Program-made: the position numbers and the translations under genes
Notes under the pieces: generated by a model
Told to the model about the DNA's origin: nothing
The model's input: the letters and a program-made list of their open reading frames with translations, nothing else
The model's database searches: none
Shown: positions 18,101 through 25,861 of the stretch, piece after piece
Position numbering within the stretch: the first letter of the stretch is position 1
Layout: the number at the start of each line of letters is the position of its first letter
Source: Candidatus Melainabacteria bacterium
Lineage (GTDB): Bacteria; Cyanobacteriota; Vampirovibrionia; Obscuribacterales; Obscuribacteraceae
NCBI GenBank assembly: GCA_016212515.1
Contig: JACRFZ010000072.1
Location: 1-64,000 of the forward strand
Direction: 5' to 3'
DNA: 64,000 bases

Positions 18101-18887
18101 CATTTGAGGCAGGCTTGCCGGGAGCAGCAACAGGTCTGGAAGGAACCGGAGAGGGAGCGGAAGCTACCGGACCAGGTTGCTTGGCAGGAATTGGCACCGC
18201 CCTTGGTGCCACGCCTTCGATAGGTCCCTCTTCATTGCGAAAGCTGTAAGTTTGGGGAGTACGCGCCGGCTGCTTGGGCGGTGACTTGAGAATGGGAGCA
18301 CTGCCCGAAGAGAGCGTATTTACAGGTCTGGACTGGGGCGGGCGAAACTTATCTATGGATAGAGAAGGAGGCTTGGGTCTATCGGCAGTAACAGAACGAG
18401 GTTGCGGCACTTCCGAGTGCGGGTGACGGATGTCGTGCGGGTGCACCTGATGAGTTTCGGGGACAAGACTTTCTCCACCGGGCTCATAATTATCAGTCGC
18501 ATCCGCCGTCGGCGCAGCCGGTGCTACATCGTCAAAAGGTTCAAGTTCATCATCTTCGGCTTCCTGATCACCATAGGCCACAACAGTCGGCTTGGCTTCA
18601 GATACAGCTTTTGACCAGCTATCGATGCCGCCCGGCGCCTTATCGGACAGTGGAGCGCCGCCAGAGGCAGGAGCGGAAGCAGGGGCAGGGGCCGGCGACT
18701 GAGCGGCGGCAGGCTCCTCGTGTGCAGCATTTGTATCGGGCACTGCCGGCACATTGGTGCCGGTGCCGCTAGGCTTTTTCACAAGAGCAGACAGCTTCTC
18801 GGAAATATCCGCCTTGGGTGCAGGTACTTCGCCTTTAGCCTGGTTATTTCCGCCTTTCTTACTCAAGTAAGGCGTCAAATCTGGCAT
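15153..18887 (-). CDS. 1244-aa Pro/Ala-rich membrane protein with kinase-like C-terminal module
   Basis: A very long, mostly disordered protein. A Pro/Ala tract of about 75 residues (alternating PAPAPTPAP; bases about 17830-18060) and acidic/Ser-rich stretches lead to a single membrane segment (about 1116-1137, HPAVLILSVLVILGAVAGG). A short helical-repeat domain follows (DKAREMLEAKQKSSKLSAAE, then AQKLLRKLKKKVRKNPQ). This end resembles that of kinase C. I start it at the ATG at 18887, which has AAGGA upstream, not the ATG seven codons earlier, whose AGAGG touches the codon. It lies between two kinase genes and overlaps kinase C, so it may be a kinase substrate or scaffold. No family is recognised for the N-terminal 1100 residues. 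Confidence 0.85.
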   Translation of the reverse strand: MPDLTPYLSKKGGNNQAKGEVPAPKADISEKLSALVKKPSGTGTNVPAVPDTNAAHEEPAAAQSPAPAPASAPASGGAPLSDKAPGGIDSWSKAVSEAKPTVVAYGDQEAEDDELEPFDDVAPAAPTADATDNYEPGGESLVPETHQVHPHDIRHPHSEVPQPRSVTADRPKPPSLSIDKFRPPQSRPVNTLSSGSAPILKSPPKQPARTPQTYSFRNEEGPIEGVAPRAVPIPAKQPGPVASAPSPVPSRPVAAPGKPASNAQGASSSPAQAKASAPPPAPAPTPAPAPAPAPAPAPAPAPAPAPAPAPAPAPAPAPAPAPAPAPAPAPEPTPAPAPAPAPTPAPEPAPTPTPSPVAVDLAEAFRQEAMQVEPKEQARASHSRLGPQKSLSSLFDDEAKEADAPDKDALARAFMEEAKALAEGGVDEAVLESNLEEPQPDKFNYYGDVTDASAKPLGFGSLLGSKPEGDDEKPSALAHLMTPTGQQTTHFAPDRQTEEADFDEPEVSSSEPIRLNESKDAPSFSALFSNEIVTTGQDYRDGFQSGNSAFESQSEAGGSLDDGLSQTAQGSYAQSVEDVLDPGNEYAGELNSNWQDNPQGYGSMEPSQPSLSDLAAGDASFNEEKPKSLVISKLLEGLNKSKEESKPAPAPEPVEAAASAAPEAPVANQEQAEVARILAELEAPRVDDKEVSLDELKSLLKKEKQAKKEAEKKKQEEEARAQEMAAAAAAAASSSEVQPEPVLEKKGFDYEGFDDRPISEKLAEARKKEEAKARGEEDSDEGSTLGDAVADALDKLLAGDGEDAGAGAGSGLGVAAAAGAGMGLGMAAMAFSGAGSAEEKLEEKIVAASESTMEADPMTLTQSKVDALSRLLEVASKAPDKVPEEPKRPTDSASKLAEMINKPQGKVSRQMEALEGEAAPSNYTSPFSGPSSSMTNQPSFNRGPEAVPQAPISTDAVSARIAALNRKLEEQSKPPSATYSGQRAQPASSAYNMPATMPPGQSPGMGGDSYGGYGAPGSSSSSLSSMPGNVAPPPGAGFEDDKSELVNRLLGQNRIGQGLPSDSGVRPPAPMPEPVSLEEMQQFRNVKTNQKTNQRGKEPSTKKSRARGGQPGIHPAVLILSVLVILGAVAGGGFYAYQQGIIKIDTTPEKPSPKVSVDEHIKNGEFDKAREMLEAKQKSSKLSAAELEKLNGVYFSLAGELSQDGNDSQEAVKLLEKIPSKSKKYKDAQKLLRKLKKKVRKNPQ
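17830..18060. repeat. Pro-Ala codon repeat tract
   Basis: Short GCnCCn codon pairs repeat over about 230 bases inside the large gene, read as alternating Pro-Ala with occasional Thr or Glu. The opposite strand reads as Gly-Ala, which creates long spurious frames there. Tracts of this kind expand and contract easily by slippage. Confidence 0.8.
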
Positions 18888-18973
18888 CTCATCCTTCAAA
18901 CCAATCATCCTCTCAGAAGCACCGTAGCGACAAAGCTCACATTTATCAGACCAACATCCTTACTTAGAGCGAT

Positions 18974-20005
18974 TTACTGCCCCCTCAATCGCTCACTTAC
19001 CCGATTTCCAGGATTTTGCAACCTGTCATCCCTTTCTTCCGCCGTCTCTTTAGTAAAGGCAAACCCGGAACCTTCGCAGGACTTGGTCAATTCGGAAGCA
19101 AAAACAGTGATTGAACTATGCCTGTCTTTGGGATTCTTCTGAAGGGCTCGAGCGATAACCAGATCCACAGGCTCTGGAATACCCAAATCCGGCCTGATGG
19201 TAGCCATAAGCGGCACTTTCTCGTTTACAGTCTTAACCATAAACTCTTTGTTGGAATTAGCCTTGAAAGGCTTGCGCCCGGTGAACATCTCATAAACAAC
19301 CAGAGCAAGAGAGTAAATGTCGGTGCGATGGTCCAGAGGCAAACCGCGACACTGCTCCGGACTCATATAGGCCGGTGAGCCGGCTACCGTGGTCGGTCTG
19401 GCGATTGTATTCATGCGATTTTCAAAGATTGTGTAGGAAATGCCGAAGTCCAGGAGTTTGACCACATCCTGCCCGCCGGCTCGATCAAGAACGATGTTGT
19501 CCGGCTTCATGTCCCGATGCACAAAGCCCTGATCGTGAGCGAATTGCAAGGCTTTGCAGATCTCCAGGGTGATATTGAGAACGGAGGAAGGCTTCAATGG
19601 TCCTTGCTGAATAATGGTGGTGAGAGAAGTCCCTTCCAGGAAGTCCATAACCAGAAAGGGCTGACCGTCGTCGGTGATGCCGGAATCGAAGAAACTGACG
19701 ATATTGGGATGGCGCAATTGCTCCAGGGCTGTAATTTCCCTGGAGAACTTCTCAAGACTCTTCGAATCAGCGCCTTGATAGGTGTGCAAAACCTTGACGG
19801 CTACAAAGCCACCCATCATCAATCTGGTTGCCTTGTAGACAATACCGGAAGCGCCCTTGCCGGCCACGCAATCCACCGCATAGCGATTGTTGATTAGAGC
19901 GCCGATAAGCGGCTCCCGCCCAACATATTCGAGGGCAGCACGATCTTGCGGACAGACGTTATTTTCGTCGTCGAAGTAGTTATTGCATCGCAAGCACAAC
20001 TTCAT
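18974..20005 (-). CDS. Ser/Thr protein kinase D, soluble, with N-terminal Cys cluster
   Basis: 343 residues: the same N-terminal Cys pattern as kinase C (C4, C7, C18; MKLCLRCNNYF) and a complete Hanks-type kinase (about 43-300): GKGASGIVY, VAVKVLH, VHRDMKPDN, LLDFGISY and AYMSPEQC. It lacks a membrane segment and ends about 40 residues after the kinase core. It is first in a - strand set with the Pro/Ala-rich protein and kinase C, separated from the former by about 90 bases. Kinases C and D are close paralogues, so the three genes probably form one signalling operon. Confidence 0.93.
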   Translation of the reverse strand: MKLCLRCNNYFDDENNVCPQDRAALEYVGREPLIGALINNRYAVDCVAGKGASGIVYKATRLMMGGFVAVKVLHTYQGADSKSLEKFSREITALEQLRHPNIVSFFDSGITDDGQPFLVMDFLEGTSLTTIIQQGPLKPSSVLNITLEICKALQFAHDQGFVHRDMKPDNIVLDRAGGQDVVKLLDFGISYTIFENRMNTIARPTTVAGSPAYMSPEQCRGLPLDHRTDIYSLALVVYEMFTGRKPFKANSNKEFMVKTVNEKVPLMATIRPDLGIPEPVDLVIARALQKNPKDRHSSITVFASELTKSCEGSGFAFTKETAEERDDRLQNPGNRVSERLRGQ

Positions 20006-20189
20006 TGTTGGTGGGCTAACCGCTCTGGAACATTAGGAAGGACATTTAAAAGTCATGGACTACAAGGGGGAGGGAATGGGAGCCAACGTGGACCCCGCTT
20101 TTTTAACTTACCCAAAACTGCCTCTCTTCCATCGCCGGCTTGGCATATATGGATAAGTGTTAGTTAAATTATCAGCTTGGCAAGTCGAT

Positions 20190-21455
20190 TCAAGCCGTCT
20201 GGTACAAGTCACCATTCATTCTTTCCACCGCTCCCGCTAATTCCAGCATAATTAAAGCGCTGGATAGCTCGCCCGCGGGCATCTGCGTCAGTTCGGCAAT
20301 TTTGTCGAAATGAATCAAGGGCTCGGCTGCAATCAGGTCAAATACCTCCTTTTCGCGTCCAAAAAGTTCAACCTGCACAGGCTTATTTTCATACTTGCCG
20401 GTTATCCAGGGGAAGTCGGCGATAATCTCGTCGACACTTACCACCAGTTTGGCCTTCAAGATGTGGATGAGGTGATTTGTACCCTGGGAGGCAGGCATAT
20501 CGATACGGCCCGGTATGGCAAAGACTTGCCGCCCCTGATCGAAAGCCTGGTGAGCAGTAGAAAGTGAGCCTGACTTCTGCCCGGCTTCTACCACCAGGAG
20601 CCCCTGAGAAAGCCCGGAGATGATGCGATTGCGCTGGGGGAACATCCAGGGCTGCGGCTTGGTACCGGGAAAGTACTCGGACAAAATGGCACAGCCCGGG
20701 GTTTCCAGCATTTTATTGTAGAGATGTCGATTGGTAGCCGGATAGATATGGTCTGGACCGCTGCCCAGAACGGCAATGGTAGCGCCACCAGCTTCGATGG
20801 CGCCCCAGTGACTGATGGAATCGATGCCGAAAGCCATGCCGCTTACGACCATGACGCCCCGAGAGGCCAGCTCCGACGAGAATTGCTTGGCAACCTTTTG
20901 CCCATATGAGGTGGGATTGCGGGTGCCCACAATGCCGATGGCCTTGTTGAGGCGGATAAAGTCGGGCTGCCCTTTTATGTAAAGCACTGCGGGCGGATAA
21001 TGCACATTGCGCAGGCAGAACGGATAACGAGGGTGGCCGCCGGGCAGGGCCGTCACCTGCATCTCTTTGAGACGGGCGCCAAGTTTGTGAGGGTCGATGC
21101 GCTTTCTGGCTTCTACGATGCGAGCGACCAGCTCCTGGTTGAGAAATTGTAAGCCAAGCTCTTCCCGGCGCCCCAGTTCCAACAAAATCGCCCCGTCGGT
21201 TTGCCAGAAGCGTTCGAGCGAATGCACCTTCTCGTGGATGGCAAGCAGCTTTGGACCGGTCAGCCCGATGGCGGCAACATCGAGTGCTACCCAGTAAAGT
21301 GTTTCTATCTCGCGCCATTCTTCCGGACCGTCGGCGAAACCGATAAGTTTCTGCAAGCCCTCGCTGTAAGAACCGCCAAGGGGCTCCAGTTTATTACCGC
21401 CAGGGGCAGCTTCCAGGTCGTCACCGGCCCCTAAAAGTTCATCATCGGCTTGCAT
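20190..21455 (-). CDS. dprA: DNA-processing protein DprA (Smf)
   Basis: Loads RecA onto incoming single-stranded DNA during natural transformation. The central Rossmann-like domain is unmistakable: GIVGTRNPTSYGQ, VVSGMAFGID, TIAVLGSGPDHIYPATN, LSEYFPGTKP, FPQRNRIISGLS, VVEAGQKSGSL, then VFAIPGRI. A winged-helix C-terminus (about 350-415, FDKIAELTQMPAGELSSALI) and an N-terminal helical domain complete the usual architecture. The ATG at 21455 (MQADDELL) with GAGG seven bases upstream is chosen over a TTG 29 codons earlier. No com genes are nearby, and dprA alone does not prove competence. Confidence 0.95.
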   Translation of the reverse strand: MQADDELLGAGDDLEAAPGGNKLEPLGGSYSEGLQKLIGFADGPEEWREIETLYWVALDVAAIGLTGPKLLAIHEKVHSLERFWQTDGAILLELGRREELGLQFLNQELVARIVEARKRIDPHKLGARLKEMQVTALPGGHPRYPFCLRNVHYPPAVLYIKGQPDFIRLNKAIGIVGTRNPTSYGQKVAKQFSSELASRGVMVVSGMAFGIDSISHWGAIEAGGATIAVLGSGPDHIYPATNRHLYNKMLETPGCAILSEYFPGTKPQPWMFPQRNRIISGLSQGLLVVEAGQKSGSLSTAHQAFDQGRQVFAIPGRIDMPASQGTNHLIHILKAKLVVSVDEIIADFPWITGKYENKPVQVELFGREKEVFDLIAAEPLIHFDKIAELTQMPAGELSSALIMLELAGAVERMNGDLYQTA

Positions 21456-21550
21456 CAAAATCCTCTTCCTTGGCCGTACCAAGAGCTTAACACTAAACTT
21501 CTTGCTAGCATTAGAGACAGTAGTTCGCGGGAAAAAGTTCAATTAACCAG

Positions 21551-22861
21551 ATGAATAGTTCAAATCTCAAACTATATTTGCTCCTTATCTCGATGGGCAT
21601 GACTCTCTCCCAGCCGCCCTGCCTGGCCCAGCTTTCAGGGGAAGACATGGCCCGGCTCAAGGGTATGGAAGAGAAGCTCTTTTTTAAGTCTTACGATGAT
21701 GTGGAAACAATTGAAGCGCGCCTCGGCCGCATCGAGAAAAAAGTCTACGGCGACAACGGCGAAGGTTCCCCCCAGGAGAGGTTGAATCGCCTGAAAGAGG
21801 TGGTAAAGCCCGACCCGCCCAAGCCCCCGCAAAATAATGCTGCTGCGCAAAGAAAGCCGCCGCCTGTTCAAACCCAGGCCGATACCAATTTAGAAAGTCG
21901 AGAAGAGGCACAGGAAAGAATGCGCCGTCGGGCCATGATGGCCAAAGAAGAGGAGGTAAGCCAACTTCAGGCGGAAGCGGTAGAACTTTGGAAGGCACGG
22001 CGGGGCAATGAAGCCCAGGAAAAATTCGAACAGGTTATTAGACTGGCACCGGACTACGCCGAAGCCCATTTCAGCCTGGGCGTGATTCAAGAGGCAAGAC
22101 AAAACTTTTCCGAAGCACTACTCTGCTATAAACGGGCTCTAGACCTGAATCCACGCAAACGTGAATACAGCGAAGCTGTGGCCTTGATAGAGAAAAAAGC
22201 CCGCACCCAGGAAGCCGATCGCGGGCAGAAGCAGGAACTAAAGGTCCTGGCGGAACAGGCCTCGGCGGCCTACAGGCGAGGCGAATTCAATTCCGCCCTC
22301 ACTCTCTACAAAGAATTAGACAGGAAAGCACCGAAAGAGGCCCTGGTTAAGTACAACATCGCCACCATCTACCTGGCCTTGAAGAACCCGGTGGACGCCC
22401 TCGATTATTTCAAACAAGCCCTCAAACTAAAACCGGATGAAGCACGTTACCGAGAAGCCGTGGAGAAATTATCAGCCAATCTTTCCAATTCTGAGAAAGA
22501 ACGGGCCCAGGCTGAAGCCGCCTGGCAGGAGAACCAGGGCAGTAACGGTCGCAAAGACAAAGACCCTCTGGGCTCCGGCAATATGGGCGGAAATCTAGCC
22601 GGACGGGGAGCCACACCGCCCTCGGCCGCCTTCGGCATACTGGTGAAAGGGGTAAGCGGAGCTGTGGAGATAACAACCATAGGCAATGCTTCAAGAGCCT
22701 CCCGAGCCGGACTGCAGAAAGGCGACATCATCAAGGCCGTAGACGGAGTGGTGACCGACAACGTCAACACCTTCAATCAAATGCTCAAGCGCAAGCAGCC
22801 GAACGAAGGCGTGCAAATGATCATTCAGCGCGGCGCTAAAATCGGTCAGTTTGTACTCTAA
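21551..22861 (+). CDS. Exported TPR protein with C-terminal PDZ domain
   Basis: 436 residues with a signal peptide (LKLYLLLISMGMTLSQPPCLAQ), a short motif-bearing segment (YDDVETIEARLGRIEKKVYG), a Pro/Gln linker, TPR units at about 135-310 (for example YAEAHFSLGVIQEARQNFSE) and a PDZ domain at about 355-435 (AGLQKGDIIKAVDGV, then FNQMLKRKQPNEGV). PDZ domains usually bind C-terminal peptides, so this may be a periplasmic adaptor. It is divergent from dprA and converges on mqnE with a four-base overlap of the two stop regions. Confidence 0.85.
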   Translation: MNSSNLKLYLLLISMGMTLSQPPCLAQLSGEDMARLKGMEEKLFFKSYDDVETIEARLGRIEKKVYGDNGEGSPQERLNRLKEVVKPDPPKPPQNNAAAQRKPPPVQTQADTNLESREEAQERMRRRAMMAKEEEVSQLQAEAVELWKARRGNEAQEKFEQVIRLAPDYAEAHFSLGVIQEARQNFSEALLCYKRALDLNPRKREYSEAVALIEKKARTQEADRGQKQELKVLAEQASAAYRRGEFNSALTLYKELDRKAPKEALVKYNIATIYLALKNPVDALDYFKQALKLKPDEARYREAVEKLSANLSNSEKERAQAEAAWQENQGSNGRKDKDPLGSGNMGGNLAGRGATPPSAAFGILVKGVSGAVEITTIGNASRASRAGLQKGDIIKAVDGVVTDNVNTFNQMLKRKQPNEGVQMIIQRGAKIGQFVL

Positions 22862-24063
22862 ATCGCCAGAATGGCGCTCAGTCGCTCGGACATTGGCGTT
22901 TCCACCAGGCGAGGCTCGGCCTGGGCCACGGCTTTGATATTGTATATGGTGTCACGCTCCACAGCCTGATAACCGCTGGTGGAAATCAACTCTTCCATAC
23001 GCTCCTTAGCCAGTTGCAGAGGAGTTTTGGCTCCGGCGGCGTGGGTGATTTTCTCTTCGCCGATGGTACCGTCCATGTCATCAGCCCCGAAAGAAAGAGC
23101 TAACTGGGCCAACTCTACTCCCAGTTGGATCCAGTAGGCTTTGATGTGCGGGAAATTATCGAGAAGCAGGCGGGAGACGGCCACATCCTTGAGCAAGTCG
23201 GCGGCAGTCGGCTCCTTCACTTCCGCTTCGATATCGGTACCCTCGTAATAGCACTTGAGGGGAATGAAACACTGGAAACCACCACTCAAGTCTTGCTGCC
23301 CGCGCAGCATCAGCATATGGTCTACTTTATTTTCGATAGATTCACCGATACCGGTGAGCATTGTGGCATTAGACTTGAGCCCAAGCCCATGAGCGATTCC
23401 GTGTATCTCAAGATAAACCGGTCCGGGAGTTTTCTTAACAGCCATACGCTCGCGCACTTGATCATCGAAGATCTCAGCACCGCCGCCGGGCATGGAACCC
23501 AGACCAGCCTCCACCAGGCGCTTGAGGACGGCTTCGTAGCTCAGCCCCTCCAGGTTTGCCAGATACTCAATCTCTACGGCTGTAAAAGCCTTCATGTGTA
23601 TCTGCGGGTACTTGGCCCGCATGGCGCGCAGAATATCTTCGTAGTAGGCCAGATCGCAGGCGGGGTTCAAGCCTCCCACCATGTGAATCTCATTGATCCC
23701 AAGCGCCGCCCCTTTGCCGGCCTCGGCAAGAACTTGATCGACGCTCCAGGTATAGGCGCGGCCGCGCTCGGCAGGATTGGCATAAGAACAAAAGCGGCAT
23801 GTCTCCACACAAAAATTGGTGGGGTTCAAGTGCATGTTGTGAATGTAATAAACGTAACGTTCTTTACCGGCACCGGCAGTACGGCGACGGGCGTATTCAG
23901 CCAGGGCGCCCACGGTCAGTAAATCATCCGATTGATAAAGGCGAACGGCGTCTTCCCTGGTCAATCTCTGACCGGAATAGACCTTTTCTGCAATATCCTG
24001 CAGCCCTGAATCGACGGCAAGCTCACTCATTCCGGCAGGCAAGGACAAGCTGGACATAGACAC
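22858..24063 (-). CDS. mqnE: Aminodeoxyfutalosine synthase MqnE (radical SAM)
   Basis: Catalyses the second step of the futalosine route to menaquinone. The radical SAM cluster motif CX3CX2C is at residues 85, 89 and 92 (NFCVETCRFC), preceded by the family's HLNPTN. Other MqnE-type stretches are EIHMVGGLNPACDL, KAFTAVEIEYLAN, SMPGGGAEIF, KSNATMLTGIGE and HAAGAKTP. At 401 residues it has the usual length. AAGGGG precedes the ATG. No other mqn gene lies in the window, so the pathway must be scattered. Its presence argues against photosynthetic Cyanobacteria, which make phylloquinone by another route. An 11-bp tandem repeat lies just upstream. Confidence 0.95.
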   Translation of the reverse strand: MSMSSLSLPAGMSELAVDSGLQDIAEKVYSGQRLTREDAVRLYQSDDLLTVGALAEYARRRTAGAGKERYVYYIHNMHLNPTNFCVETCRFCSYANPAERGRAYTWSVDQVLAEAGKGAALGINEIHMVGGLNPACDLAYYEDILRAMRAKYPQIHMKAFTAVEIEYLANLEGLSYEAVLKRLVEAGLGSMPGGGAEIFDDQVRERMAVKKTPGPVYLEIHGIAHGLGLKSNATMLTGIGESIENKVDHMLMLRGQQDLSGGFQCFIPLKCYYEGTDIEAEVKEPTAADLLKDVAVSRLLLDNFPHIKAYWIQLGVELAQLALSFGADDMDGTIGEEKITHAAGAKTPLQLAKERMEELISTSGYQAVERDTIYNIKAVAQAEPRLVETPMSERLSAILAI

Positions 24064-24073
24064 CCCTTGATAT

Positions 24074-24094
24074 CTCTCAAATAGCTCTCAAATA
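24074..24094. repeat. 11-bp tandem repeat upstream of mqnE
   Basis: CTCTCAAATA occurs twice, one base apart, 10 bases upstream of the mqnE start codon. Direct repeats of one helical turn can be regulator sites; slippage is the alternative. It is close enough to the start to lie in the leader RNA. Confidence 0.4.
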
Positions 24095-24205
24095 CGGCTG
24101 CCTAAATCCTAGCACTAAAGCAGGCCAATTGACCCCTGGAGCCCTTTCCTGAGATGCAGTCAGCGCAACAATTTAAAGCCCTTTAAGCTGCCTGGAGCAG
24201 AAAGC

Positions 24206-24793
24206 CTAGGGCATCCAGTTGGGGTTGATGATGGAGGTGAGGACATGATCCCGCCAGCGTCCGTTGATAAGCAGGTAGTCCCGGGCATACCCTTCCACCG
24301 TGAAGCCCAGACTGCGCAACAAGCCGCCGCTGCGCTCATTCACTGGTTGATAATTAGCCATAATGCGATGCAAATTGAGAGCTGAAAAACCATAAGTTAT
24401 AACGGACTGCAGGGCTTCCTTCATCATGGAACGCCCCTCTTTGTCTTTGTCTATGCCGTAGCCCAAAATACCGGCATTAAAGGCACCCTTGACTATGTTG
24501 CTGATGTTGGCATAGCCCACTACGGCCTCAGGATTGGAACGCTCGAATATAAAGAAGCGCACGGAGCGCTCCTCTTCAAATTCAAGCAAATTTGTAGTTA
24601 GCTGGTTGACCCAGTAAGCTTCGGTCAGGTAGTCATCGGGCCAGGCCGGGCCGGCATTGGCCAGATGGTCCCGGTTCTTCTTGAGAAAGTCCACCACGGC
24701 AGGAGCCTCAGCCGGTTCAGGCAGGCGCAACACACAATGCCCCGTGTTCAACTTGGGTACCGGTCTTACCAATTTCGGCGAAATATCCTGCAT
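24206..24793 (-). CDS. GNAT-family N-acetyltransferase, RimJ/RimL-like
   Basis: 195 residues with the RimJ/L pattern: an N-terminal substrate segment (LRLPEPAEAPAVVDFLKKN), a central beta strand (ERSVRFFIFER), the acetyl-CoA region with NAGILGYGIDKDKEGRSMMKEAL, and the conserved LNLHRIMANYQPVNERSGGL followed by LGFTVEGYARDYLLINGRWRD. Relatives acetylate ribosomal protein N-termini or small amines; the substrate here is not determinable. GGGGGAG lies six bases before the ATG. It stands alone between mqnE and a gene of unknown function. Confidence 0.88.
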   Translation of the reverse strand: MQDISPKLVRPVPKLNTGHCVLRLPEPAEAPAVVDFLKKNRDHLANAGPAWPDDYLTEAYWVNQLTTNLLEFEEERSVRFFIFERSNPEAVVGYANISNIVKGAFNAGILGYGIDKDKEGRSMMKEALQSVITYGFSALNLHRIMANYQPVNERSGGLLRSLGFTVEGYARDYLLINGRWRDHVLTSIINPNWMP

Positions 24794-24884
24794 TTATCTC
24801 CCCCCAAGTCTTTTTAAGAGGCTGGCTGAACACTCAGGATTATACCCATAGCCGTATGGCAAATACTGGGAGGAAGAGAGTGGA

Positions 24885-24950
24885 CTGAAATAAAGGCTCG
24901 CCTCTTTTTGCCCGTGCCGATACTACCGGCGGTGCTATAAGCGGCGAGCC
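24885..24950 (-). terminator. Nested hairpin with T-rich end downstream of the 25.0-25.7 kb gene
   Basis: An eight-base inverted repeat (GGCTCGCC at 24895-24902, GGCGAGCC at 24943-24950) encloses a second small inverted repeat (GCCG-ATACTAC-CGGC). Read on the - strand it is followed by TTTATTTC. The loop is longer than in a typical terminator, so it could instead be a folded RNA element. Confidence 0.4.
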
Positions 24951-25002
24951 CTGTTTGGAAGCAGTAACCACCGGCAGTGCCGGCACAAAAGTATCTAGAG
25001 AG

Positions 25003-25662
25003 CTAGTCTCTCCAGTAATTCGGCATCATGAGACTACTGGAAGCATGATAGGCAGTGCCTACATCGATCTTGGAGAGCATTTCTTCCAGGTCGCAGTCGG
25101 AGCCCATACCTTCCTCAAACTTTTGAGCGGGTTGAGCATCGAAGGCACTCGGTCCTTCATTTATATACTCGACCACGGTGGCCAATTGATTGAGACTATC
25201 ATCGTAGTCTTTCCACTGCTGCTTGACCGGTCGGTCAAAGAGATACTCGTCTTCGGAAGTCCAGGCCAGGAAGCTGTCTTCGCTCGATGGCAGGGAGGGA
25301 AGGGAGGGCAGGCTGTTCAAACGTCTCTGTTCGACCTGCTTCATTCTTTCGTTCAAAGCTTGTTCAGGACTTTCTCTTTCGGAAGAGAACCAGCGCAGCA
25401 TCGCTTTGCGGTGCCGCTCCATGTTGCTCAAGCCGTCGGGAGTTGCTATTTCGCCCGTAGCGCGACGCTTCAAGTTGCTCAAATTGGCACCATGGTCACA
25501 GGCAAACTTATCTTTGAGGCTGACCATCTTGTCTTGATTGCCGGCAATCTCGCCCAGATTCGGCATTGGCATTTTGCCGCTGTTTACTTCCGCCAGGACC
25601 TCAGGTCTTACAAGTTCGCTCAGACTTCTGACAAAAAGCAAAACATTAGAAATCACAATCAC
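25003..25662 (-). CDS. Hypothetical protein, 219 aa
   Basis: Not recognised. It opens with a short hydrophobic stretch (MIVISNVLLFV) that is too short for a secure signal peptide. The middle is basic and helical (SNMERHRKAMLRWFSSE), followed by a repeated SLPSLPSLPSS stretch and an acidic C-terminal half ending in YHASSSLMMPNYWRD. The start is a GTG with GAGG a few bases upstream. A longer frame exists on the + strand over the same bases, but its composition looks like an antisense shadow. A promoter-like pair and a palindrome lie just upstream of this - strand frame, which supports it. Confidence 0.6.
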   Translation of the reverse strand: MIVISNVLLFVRSLSELVRPEVLAEVNSGKMPMPNLGEIAGNQDKMVSLKDKFACDHGANLSNLKRRATGEIATPDGLSNMERHRKAMLRWFSSERESPEQALNERMKQVEQRRLNSLPSLPSLPSSEDSFLAWTSEDEYLFDRPVKQQWKDYDDSLNQLATVVEYINEGPSAFDAQPAQKFEEGMGSDCDLEEMLSKIDVGTAYHASSSLMMPNYWRD

Positions 25663-25728
25663 TTACCTCGCCATTTCGGCGCTTCACTGCGCCTACCGCC
25701 CTCGCCCTCAAAGATTTGAGTTGGACGA

Positions 25729-25757
25729 AGATTAAGTCATTCTCACACCCTTGTCAA
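25729..25757 (-). promoter_or_regulatory. Putative sigma-70-type promoter
   Basis: On the - strand a perfect TTGACA is followed after 17 bases by TAATCT, a weak -10. It lies about 70 bases upstream of the GTG of the 219-aa hypothetical gene. A six-pair palindrome (TAGCGT-ATTTCC-ACGCTA, 25765-25782) sits immediately upstream of the -35 box, in an activator-like position. Confidence 0.4.
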
Positions 25758-25861
25758 GCGGCGCTAGCGTATTTCCACGCTACCTTAACCGAGTTGAGAA
25801 TATAGCAAAGTCATATACTAAGGCACATAAGAATCATCCAACCCTTGCCGGCAAACGCTTC

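Noticed and set aside
17690-18130. Overlapping frames on both strands in the Pro/Ala tract
   Set aside because: Repeated GC-rich codons open all frames; only the long - strand frame continues into ordered sequence on both sides.
20041-20110. Possible terminator near CCCCGCTTTTTT
   Set aside because: The T-run is on the + strand, but both flanking genes are on the - strand, and no stable stem precedes it.
24955-25719. 254-codon + strand frame over the 219-aa hypothetical gene
   Set aside because: Its residue pattern looks like an antisense shadow; the - strand frame has a ribosome-binding site and a promoter-like sequence.
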